7,084 nucleotides of DNA from contig WFUK01000039.1 in assembly GCA_015485015.1 (NCBI GenBank), positions 1 to 7,084 of the forward strand, in the 5' to 3' direction. The stretch's first letter is position 1; the number at the start of each line of letters is the position of its first letter. The position numbers were made by a program, and so were the translations under genes. Source of the stretch: Paracoccaceae bacterium. GTDB lineage: Bacteria > Pseudomonadota > Alphaproteobacteria > Rhodobacterales > Rhodobacteraceae. Below, piece after piece: positions 1 to 5,068 of this stretch. The notes beneath the pieces are model-generated. The model ran no database searches. It was not told where the DNA came from and saw only the letters and a list, made by a program, of their open reading frames with translations.

Positions 1-600
1 CTCGACGATATCGGGAAGGTCAAAGCCGCGAACCGGCATATTGCCCATAAAATCCGGCAGGGTGATATTTTGCAGATCAACGCCGAGACGATAGCGGGTG
101 GGGGTGGCTTCATCTTGGAAAAGCGCGGCATTCAGGGTGGAAATCATCGCATCCTGGCCGGTAGGGCCGGAAAGCGCGATCGCTTCGCCCTCTAGCTGGA
201 GCCGCGATAGCGGCAGATCGCTTGTGGGCGAAAGCACAAGGCTGGCCAGCAGCAATTCGGCGTTAAAGCTGAAATCCCCCTCGGGGGTTTGCAGCATTTG
301 CTCGCCGGGCCATGCGAGGATAACGTGGTTGGGCTTATAGGATAGCGCTTTGATCTGGAAGCTCTCCCCCGCCCAGCCCCATTGCCGATCGGGGCTTTGA
401 AAACGAAAATCGGTGAGGGTGGTATCAAAGCGATTGGGATAGCCGATGATGGACAGCTCTTGGCTTTCCGATACCCAGCCCATGATGCGACTATTTTCCA
501 ACAATCCGGAAAAAAGCTCTTTTTGCGCCCTATAGCCGACATACCAATAGCCGCTCCACAGCGTGGCCATCAGCATTAGTAGCTTAAACATCCATTTCAT
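1..600 (-). CDS. DUF2125-type membrane-anchored envelope protein, partial (N-terminal 200 residues)
   Basis: The minus strand is open without a stop from ATG at 600-598 to the left edge, giving 200 codons; the C-terminus lies outside the window. The protein starts MKWMFKLLMLMATLWSGYWY, a short basic start followed by one hydrophobic segment (about residues 5-22) that looks like a signal anchor or uncleaved signal peptide, so the rest should be periplasmic. Two blocks match my memory of DUF2125 proteins of Rhodobacterales: GYPNRFDT (53-60) and SYKPNHVILAWP (87-98). Such proteins usually have somewhat over 300 residues, so roughly a third is probably missing. The function of DUF2125 is unknown; the beta-rich, alternating pattern after the anchor suggests an envelope protein, but this is inference. 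The start is supported by a GGGGGAG ribosome site 6 nt upstream. It diverges from the cyclotransferase gene, with 73 bp between the chosen starts. Confidence 0.85.
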   Translation of the reverse strand, partial: MKWMFKLLMLMATLWSGYWYVGYRAQKELFSGLLENSRIMGWVSESQELSIIGYPNRFDTTLTDFRFQSPDRQWGWAGESFQIKALSYKPNHVILAWPGEQMLQTPEGDFSFNAELLLASLVLSPTSDLPLSRLQLEGEAIALSGPTGQDAMISTLNAALFQDEATPTRYRLGVDLQNITLPDFMGNMPVRGFDLPDIVE

Positions 601-606
601 TTTCGG

Positions 607-613
607 CTCCCCC
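607..613 (-). promoter_or_regulatory. Ribosome binding site of the DUF2125-type gene
   Basis: On the minus strand GGGGGAG lies 6 nt before the ATG at 600. This strong purine-rich match supports that ATG over the in-frame Met codons 4, 9 and 11, which lie inside the hydrophobic segment. Confidence 0.6.
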
Positions 614-663
614 TTGGCTTTGGGATGCTATATCACAGCTTTGAGCATGCGGAAGGTAAAAAC

Positions 664-667
664 GGAG
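664..667 (+). promoter_or_regulatory. Ribosome binding site that decides the cyclotransferase start
   Basis: GGAG ends 6 nt before ATG 674 but directly touches ATG 668. Good spacing therefore favours 674. A weaker GGAAGG at 651-656 sits 11 nt before ATG 668 and leaves that start possible. Confidence 0.5.
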
Positions 668-673
668 ATGGCG

Positions 674-1210
674 ATGTATCGGGACGGATTATGGGTGTTT
701 GGCTATGGGTCGTTGATCTGGAATCCGGGCTTTGAATATGCGCAAAAGGAATTGGCCGAGCTGCGCGGCTTTCGGCGCGGGTTTTGCATGTGGTCGGTGC
801 ATTATCGCGGCACGGCAGAGGCCCCTGGGCTGGTATTGGCGCTGGATGCGGCGGCTTCGGAAAGCTGCCACGGGGTGGCGTATTTTATCCCTGCGCCAAG
901 CGCTCAAGCGGCGCATGAATATTTGCGGGCGCGGGAGCTGGTATCGGCGGCTTATGTTGAAGGGATACACGAGGTCGCTTTGCAGAGCGGTAAGCGGGTG
1001 CGGGCGCTGTGCTATATTGTGGATCCGGCGCATGAGCAATATGCGGGCGGGCTATCTCTGGAGGCGCAGGCGCAGGTGATCGCCCGTGCCACGGGCAGCG
1101 CGGGGCCGAACCATGAATATCTGGAAAACACCGCCGCACATCTTTCCGAGCTGGGCATTGCGGATTCGCATTTGGAAAGCCTGCATCAGCTGGTTTGCAA
1201 GAAGCGCTAG
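674..1210 (+). CDS. ChaC-like gamma-glutamylcyclotransferase
   Basis: This is a 178-residue cytosolic enzyme of the ChaC/GGCT fold. Family members release 5-oxoproline from gamma-glutamyl substrates; ChaC members act on glutathione, giving 5-oxoproline and Cys-Gly. The N-terminal substrate-binding loop is clear: VFGYGSLIWNP, with YGSL at residues 11-14. It is followed by LRGFRRGFCMWS (30-41), HYRGTAEAPGLVLAL (43-57) and YLRARELVSAAY (83-94); E88 in the REL motif is the candidate catalytic acid by analogy with ChaC proteins. Length fits the bacterial family. The open frame reaches back to ATG 563, but that extension overlaps the divergent DUF2125-type gene and encodes no family sequence. ATG 674 has the best-spaced ribosome site; 668 and 647 are alternatives. 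The stop TAG overlaps the stop of the convergent LysM gene. Substrate specificity cannot be settled from sequence alone. Confidence 0.9.
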   Translation: MYRDGLWVFGYGSLIWNPGFEYAQKELAELRGFRRGFCMWSVHYRGTAEAPGLVLALDAAASESCHGVAYFIPAPSAQAAHEYLRARELVSAAYVEGIHEVALQSGKRVRALCYIVDPAHEQYAGGLSLEAQAQVIARATGSAGPNHEYLENTAAHLSELGIADSHLESLHQLVCKKR

Positions 1211-2241
1211 TTGCTGCGGCTGTTCAGGTATTCGGTGACGATCCCGAACCATTCGCCAGAGGCCAGAATTTGCTGCAATCCGGCATCTGCCACTTCCAGC
1301 ACCCGCATGGCCTCGGGGTTGTTACGATAAGCGACGGCGTGAATGGTGGTTTTCTGGGCAAAGGCGGCGATGTCGCTGACTTCGCCATTTTCCGGCGTGT
1401 AAAATGTGTTGAAGCTTTGATAATCAGCCAAAATCACATCAAATTCACCCGCGTTCAGCCCGGCCATACAGGTGTTGAAATCAGAAAGGTAGGATATATT
1501 GTCGGTCACAAAGAAGATCCCGTTTTTGCGCAGTAGATCGTCATTATGAAACCCGGGAATGCAGATCGATTTTTGTGAAAAATCACTAATGATATCGGTC
1601 GAGACAAGCGGATCATCGGCGCGGGCAAACAGGCCAAGGGTGATCTCGTATAGCGGACTGGAAAAGGCAAATCCGGCGCATAATTCACCGGATACATCGG
1701 AAAGCGTTTCGGGCCGCGTGCAATCGGGCCGGATCCAGGGAAAGCTTAAGAGCGCCGCATAATCGGCGGCTGCGGTTTCCAGCACGCCAGAGGCGGCTTC
1801 GGTATTATCAAGGTTTAGCCCGTCGCGATATCCGGCTTTGCGCAGGGCGGCACCCAGAATGTCAGGGATAATGCCGCTGCCATCGCGGCCCAGAAAGGGC
1901 GAGCCGCCAAGCTTGGCCAAAAAGCGCGGAGCAGGGGCGTTTACAACCGTTGGCTCGATCACCGATAAAAAGCTGGCCGAAAGCGGCATTTGCAGATTAT
2001 CTCGGCAGGGGATGGCCAATTCCATACCGATTTCGATGGTATTGGCATCCGGGCCGATTATGGCTTGATTGGCTTCATAAAGAATAGGCGAAAAATCGCG
2101 CGCACCATAATATCGCTCGGCAATCAGGCGCAGGGTGTCGCCGCGCATCACGGTATATTGGTCACAATCCTCGGCGGCGCTTGCAGCCCCGAACGATAGG
2201 AAAACGATGCTAAGGGCATAAAAAGCCGCATATTTAAACAT
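1207..2241 (-). CDS. Secreted LysM-domain protein with solute-binding-protein-like C-terminal domain
   Basis: This 344-residue precursor has a signal peptide (residues 1-22 or 23, cut near ASA-AED). A LysM domain follows at about 27-78, with QYTVMRGDTLRLIAERYYG at its start, an Asn in YEANQ and the closing IEIGMELAIPC. LysM binds N-acetylglucosamine-containing glycan, so the protein probably sits on periplasmic peptidoglycan. Residues from about 90 to 340 resemble a family 3 (amino-acid type) periplasmic binding domain: GRDGSGIIPDIL (118-129), FPWIRPDC, FSSPLYE and a late NAGEFDVILADY. Six or more cysteines, some paired around RPDC and GELC, suggest disulfides in an oxidising compartment. No permease or ATPase is nearby, so a sensory or wall-associated role is as likely as transport; the ligand is unknown. 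The start is set by the signal peptide, though the ribosome site is weak (GGTG). A promoter lies just upstream. Confidence 0.85.
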   Translation of the reverse strand: MFKYAAFYALSIVFLSFGAASAAEDCDQYTVMRGDTLRLIAERYYGARDFSPILYEANQAIIGPDANTIEIGMELAIPCRDNLQMPLSASFLSVIEPTVVNAPAPRFLAKLGGSPFLGRDGSGIIPDILGAALRKAGYRDGLNLDNTEAASGVLETAAADYAALLSFPWIRPDCTRPETLSDVSGELCAGFAFSSPLYEITLGLFARADDPLVSTDIISDFSQKSICIPGFHNDDLLRKNGIFFVTDNISYLSDFNTCMAGLNAGEFDVILADYQSFNTFYTPENGEVSDIAAFAQKTTIHAVAYRNNPEAMRVLEVADAGLQQILASGEWFGIVTEYLNSRSN

Positions 2242-2258
2242 AACACACCAGAGAAACG

Positions 2259-2286
2259 ATTATACTACACCGCAATTCTACCGCAA
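2259..2286 (-). promoter_or_regulatory. Probable promoter of the LysM/solute-binding-like gene
   Basis: On the minus strand a perfect TATAAT occupies 2264-2259. The best -35 candidate is TTGCGG at 2286-2281 with a 16 nt spacer (3 of 6 matches). Transcription would start near 2252, leaving only about 10 nt before the ATG at 2241, in line with the weak ribosome site. The poor -35 and the overlapping direct repeat suggest an activator-dependent promoter; that is inference. Confidence 0.5.
2269..2286 (-). repeat. 7-4-7 tandem direct repeat, possible operator
   Basis: On the minus strand TTGCGGT occurs twice, at 2286-2280 and 2275-2269, separated by AGAA. The exact 11 bp period puts both copies on the same face of the helix, immediately upstream of TATAAT. 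OmpR/PhoB-family response regulators use tandem repeats of this geometry, but the sequence is not a PhoB box I recognise. Confidence 0.4.
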
Positions 2287-2303
2287 ATGAGGTAAAATAA
2301 CAA

Positions 2304-2768
2304 TTAAGAATTTCGCGGCTTGGCTCGCAGGCTCATCCCGAAGGCTTCTGTGATGATTACCCATTGCCCGATTTCGGGTTCGGGGCCGTTTTCCCATGTG
2401 GCTGGCCATAGCACCCCGTCGATCTCCACCTTGCCCTGCGGTCCCGAAACGGTCAGCACTTTGGCATCCCGCCCGACCATGCTTTGCCCGCGCGCATTCA
2501 GCACGGCAGCCGGTTCGTCTTGCTCGACTCGCGCCATAAGCGCCCGTCCGCCAAATAACAGCGCAATGGAAAGACCGGCGAATAACGCGATCAGGGCCTG
2601 CCCCGAAAACCCCGGAAAAAGCCACGCCACAACCGCCATCACCATAGCCGCCAAGCCCGGCCAGACCAGCACAAAGGAGGGCGCCAGTATTTCAAGCGCG
2701 ATCAGCAAAATGCCGAGCGCCAGCCACATCCAGGGGCTGGCTTCCGATATCCATGTGAAAAAATCCAT
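2304..2768 (-). CDS. Short NfeD-family membrane protein, partner of the SPFH protein
   Basis: This 154-residue protein has three predicted membrane helices at about 13-28, 33-50 and 57-73. Within them, E26...P30 and W36-P37-G38 match the conserved pattern of short NfeD (YbbJ-type) proteins. The soluble C-terminal part, about 90-150 (ARGQSMVGRDAKVLTV, then GKVEIDGVLWPATWENG), is the OB-like beta-barrel domain of the family. It lacks the N-terminal ClpP-like serine protease domain of long NfeD proteins, so it should not be an enzyme. Short NfeD proteins usually sit beside QmcA or other SPFH genes and are thought to help assemble or anchor these membrane scaffolds. Here it begins 3 nt after the qmcA stop. 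It has only a distant, weak GGAA as ribosome site, which suggests translational coupling to qmcA. Function beyond this partnership is not established by sequence. Confidence 0.9.
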   Translation of the reverse strand: MDFFTWISEASPWMWLALGILLIALEILAPSFVLVWPGLAAMVMAVVAWLFPGFSGQALIALFAGLSIALLFGGRALMARVEQDEPAAVLNARGQSMVGRDAKVLTVSGPQGKVEIDGVLWPATWENGPEPEIGQWVIITEAFGMSLRAKPRNS

Positions 2769-2771
2769 GAT

Positions 2772-3713
2772 CTATTTATCTTTTCCGGTTACGGCTTTGG
2801 CAATATCGGCGATCCCCGCGATCGAGCCAAGCAGGCCGGTGGCCTCCAGCGGGATCATCACGGTTTTGGCATTGGGCGAGGCGGCAACATCGCGCAGCGC
2901 TTCGGTGTATTTATTGGCGACAAAATAGTTGATCGCCTGAATATCCCCTTCGGCAATGGCTTTTGATACCATTTCGGTGGCTTTGGCCTCGGCTTCGGCA
3001 CCGCGCTCGCGGGCTTCAGCGTCCAGAAATGCCGCCTCGCGCCGCCCTTCGGCTTCGCGGATCTGCGCCTCGCGCTCGCCCTCGGCTTTTAGAATGGCAG
3101 ATTGCTTTTGTCCTTCGGCTTGCAAAATATCGGCCCGCTTGGTGCGCTCGGCCTTCATTTGCCGCGCCATCGCTTCGTTAATATCAGGCGGCGGCGCAAG
3201 GTCCTTGATCTCGACGCGGGTCACCTTCACCCCCCAGCTATGGGAGGCCTCGTCGATCACGCTCAGCAGTTTGGAATTGATGGCATCGCGGTTGGAGAGG
3301 CTTTCATCCAGATCCATCGAGCCGATCACCGAGCGGATATTGGTCATGGAAAGGTTGCGCAAAGCCCGCTCGAGATCACGAACCTCATAGGCGGCTTGCG
3401 CGGCATCTACCACCTGATAAAACGCAATCGCATCTGCCAAAACCATGGCATTATCTTTGGTGATCACCTCTTGGGAGTTCACATCCAGCACGGTTTCCAT
3501 CATGTTGATTTTCGCGCCGACCTTATCCACCACCGGCACCAAAAAGCGCAGGCCGGGGGCCAGAGTGCGGGTATAGCGGCCAAAGCGCTCCACGGTCCAT
3601 TCTTCGCCTTGCGGCACGGTTTTTACCGTCATCCAGATCAGGATAATGGCAAAAACCAATAGGGCGATGGCCGGCGCGCCGGTCGTTCCGAGCAGATCAA
3701 TAAAGTCGTTCAT
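2772..3713 (-). CDS. qmcA: QmcA-type SPFH/Band 7 (stomatin-like) membrane scaffold protein
   Basis: This 313-residue protein is close in length to E. coli QmcA. One N-terminal helix (about 13-30) anchors it in the inner membrane. The SPFH/PHB domain follows from about 32 to 175, with the hallmark VPQGEEWTVERFGRY (33-47), LAPGLRFLVPVVDKV (51-65), the strand SQEVITKDN (80-88) and the closing IKDLAPPPDI (169-178). Residues 180-253 form an Ala/Glu/Arg-rich coiled coil containing four 11-residue repeats (196-239). The tail has hydrophobic stretches at about 260-305, probably used in oligomer closure. SPFH proteins form large cage-like membrane assemblies that organise lipid domains and often house or regulate proteases such as FtsH. 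It forms an operon with the NfeD-family gene downstream. The start has a strong AGGAG ribosome site 5 nt upstream. Which SPFH subfamily it belongs to is inferred from motif similarity and the NfeD partner. Confidence 0.92.
   Translation of the reverse strand: MNDFIDLLGTTGAPAIALLVFAIILIWMTVKTVPQGEEWTVERFGRYTRTLAPGLRFLVPVVDKVGAKINMMETVLDVNSQEVITKDNAMVLADAIAFYQVVDAAQAAYEVRDLERALRNLSMTNIRSVIGSMDLDESLSNRDAINSKLLSVIDEASHSWGVKVTRVEIKDLAPPPDINEAMARQMKAERTKRADILQAEGQKQSAILKAEGEREAQIREAEGRREAAFLDAEARERGAEAEAKATEMVSKAIAEGDIQAINYFVANKYTEALRDVAASPNAKTVMIPLEATGLLGSIAGIADIAKAVTGKDK
2997..3128 (-). repeat. qmcA: Four tandem 11-residue repeats encoded in qmcA
   Basis: Residues 196-206, 207-217, 218-228 and 229-239 read ILQAEGQKQSA, ILKAEGEREAQ, IREAEGRREAA and FLDAEARERGA. 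Each starts with two bulky or charged positions and carries AEG or AEA at positions 4-6. This hendecad periodicity gives a nearly straight, weakly right-handed coiled coil, known from SPFH-protein rods. Confidence 0.7.
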
Positions 3714-3718
3714 AATAT

Positions 3719-3723
3719 CTCCT
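3719..3723 (-). promoter_or_regulatory. qmcA: Ribosome binding site of qmcA
   Basis: AGGAG on the minus strand lies 5 nt before the ATG at 3713. It is the strongest ribosome site in the window and fixes the qmcA start. Confidence 0.7.
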
Positions 3724-3810
3724 AAAGCGGGAATTAATAATTATCCTGATACATATAGGCGCTATCTCGCCTGAATTGAAGGGTTTTTCCGCATCAAGGT
3801 CGGGATTTGG

Positions 3811-3839
3811 CTGGCAACTTGCGCCGTTGGGTGTAGTAT
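3811..3839 (+). promoter_or_regulatory. Candidate promoter of the stator operon
   Basis: CTGGCA (3811-3816) and TAGTAT (3834-3839) each match the sigma-70 consensus at 4 of 6 positions, with an ideal 17 nt spacer. Transcription would start near 3846, about 29 nt before the first gene. CATAAT at 3845-3850 is an alternative -10 but lacks a good -35 at normal spacing. Confidence 0.3.
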
Positions 3840-3874
3840 TCGGCCATAATCTAATTTGAAAGCCAATAAGCCGC

Positions 3875-5068
3875 ATGAAGCTTGTCATCGATTCCAAACG
3901 CGAGCCTGCGTTTACCCGCCCCAAACGCCAAGCCTTTATTATGGCGGTTATTTTGGGCCTTGTTCTTTTGGGCGCGTTTGTCGCCTTTCCTTCAATGTCG
4001 CAGATATTTCTGGTCTCGCCCTACCTGAACGGCGTGATTGTCGCGGTATTTGCCATCGGTGTATTGGCCTGTTTTTGGCAAATATTGTCGATCATGGTGG
4101 CGGTGCGCTGGATCAAGGGCTTTGTGCTTGATCGCCCGGGCCATGAGTTCATCCGCTCGCCGCGCATTTTGGCCACGCTCGAAGCCCTGCTGCGCGATAG
4201 CCGCGCCCGCAAATCGCTGACCTCGGCCTCTAGCCGCTCGATCCTTGATTCGGTTGGCACGCGGCTGGACGAGCTGCGCGATATAACCCGTTATATCGCC
4301 AGCTTGCTGATTTTCCTTGGCCTGCTCGGCACATTTTATGGTCTCGCCACCACGGTGCCGGCGGTGGTCGATACCATCCGCTCCCTGGCCCCGCAAGAAG
4401 GGCAAGCTGCCTCGGAAGTGTTCAAAAACCTGATGTCGGGGCTGGAAGACCAGCTTGGCGGCATGGGCACGGCCTTTGCCTCCTCGCTCTTGGGTCTGGC
4501 CGGCTCTTTGGTGGTGGGCTTGCTGGAGCTTTTCGCCTCGCACGGGCAAAACCGGTTTTATATGGAGCTGGAAGAATGGCTCTCCTCGATCACCACCTTG
4601 AGCCTGGTCGGGGATGGCGATGGCGGTGTCGGCGGCAATGACCTTTCGGCGCTATACGGCTTTATGGAGCAAACCGCGCTGCAAATTGAAACCCTGAAAG
4701 ATGTAACGCTTCGGGGCGAAGAATCGCGGCAAAAAACCGATAGCAGCCTGTCGCAACTGGCGCTTTCGGTAAGCGCGCTTACGGAGAATCTATCGGGGAA
4801 CCGTGGCGGGCCGGGGCTGGATGAAGAGGTTTTCGAGCGCATCGCCAATAACCAGGCCGAAATGACGCGGATCCTGCGCGAGCGCGAAGAAAGCGCCGGC
4901 CTGCTCGATAGCGAGGCCCGATCGCGCTTACGGAATATCGATGTGCAGCTTTTGCGGGTGCTGGAGGAAATGTCCTCTGGCCGTCAGGAAAGCCTGAGCG
5001 AATTACGCGCCGATTTGGCCAGCTTGGCCCAAAGCATTTTGGCGCTGGCCAATTCAAAGGACCGCTAA
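3875..5068 (+). CDS. MotA/TolQ/ExbB-family proton-channel subunit (stator A subunit)
   Basis: This 397-residue inner-membrane protein has four predicted helices at about 21-38, 51-76, 139-161 and 197-217, with a cytoplasmic loop of about 60 residues between the second and third. That four-helix plan is MotA/ZorA-like; ExbB and TolQ have three. The last two helices carry the family core LGLLGTFYGLATTVPAVVD (148-166) and GGMGTAFASSLLGLAGSL (195-212). T153 and T199 occupy the places of the conserved channel threonines of TolQ/ExbB. Family proteins form a pentamer around two B subunits and use ion flow to drive motion. After the last helix comes a cytoplasmic tail of about 175 residues with a Gly/Asp-rich hinge (246-256) and then helical, coiled-coil-like sequence to the end. 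The start is the only in-frame ATG after the TGA at 3857-3859, but its ribosome site is weak. The next gene follows directly and supplies the matching B subunit. Confidence 0.88.
   Translation: MKLVIDSKREPAFTRPKRQAFIMAVILGLVLLGAFVAFPSMSQIFLVSPYLNGVIVAVFAIGVLACFWQILSIMVAVRWIKGFVLDRPGHEFIRSPRILATLEALLRDSRARKSLTSASSRSILDSVGTRLDELRDITRYIASLLIFLGLLGTFYGLATTVPAVVDTIRSLAPQEGQAASEVFKNLMSGLEDQLGGMGTAFASSLLGLAGSLVVGLLELFASHGQNRFYMELEEWLSSITTLSLVGDGDGGVGGNDLSALYGFMEQTALQIETLKDVTLRGEESRQKTDSSLSQLALSVSALTENLSGNRGGPGLDEEVFERIANNQAEMTRILREREESAGLLDSEARSRLRNIDVQLLRVLEEMSSGRQESLSELRADLASLAQSILALANSKDR
5056..5061 (+). promoter_or_regulatory. Ribosome binding site of the stator B gene
   Basis: AAAGGA inside the last codons of the A-subunit gene lies 7 nt before ATG 5069. 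The join TAAATG leaves no spacer, so the two subunits are probably translated in a coupled way. Confidence 0.55.

Larger units (their letters stand above)
3714..3874. other. Divergent intergenic region between qmcA and the stator operon
   Basis: These 161 bp separate two divergent operons and must hold both promoters. Towards qmcA, the minus strand offers GATAAT at 3745-3740 with a poor -35, or TATATG at 3757-3752 with TTCAAT 17 nt upstream; neither is convincing. The segment 3730-3760 is strikingly AT-rich against its surroundings. I see no terminator hairpin and no plausible small gene. Confidence 0.5.

Noticed and set aside
192..542. Minus-strand frame of 116 residues near the left end
   Set aside because: It overlaps the DUF2125-type gene in another frame. 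The real frame is open to the window edge, has a signal anchor and recognisable motifs; this one has none.
563..673. N-terminal extension of the cyclotransferase to ATG 563
   Set aside because: It overlaps the start of the divergent gene, has no ribosome site and adds residues not seen in the family, which begins just before the FGYGSL motif.
2276..2303. Possible terminator after nfeD
   Set aside because: The sequence after the stop is T-rich on the minus strand but has no GC-rich hairpin before it.
2320..2928. Plus-strand frame of 202 residues opposite nfeD and the end of qmcA
   Set aside because: It crosses two clear genes on the other strand, is Ser/Pro/Ala-rich and matches no family.
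3102..3662. Plus-strand frame of 186 residues opposite qmcA
   Set aside because: It is a shadow of the well-recognised SPFH gene; its His/Gly/Arg-rich translation shows no domain.
3728..3746. AT-rich imperfect palindrome upstream of qmcA (GGAATT...AATTATCC)
   Set aside because: Only the outer GGA/TCC pairs truly mirror each other; the inner bases do not, so it is neither a convincing operator nor a terminator.
3992..4549. Minus-strand frame of 185 residues opposite the channel subunit gene
   Set aside because: The plus strand has clear membrane helices and MotA/ExbB motifs; this frame is His/Gln/Arg-rich noise.
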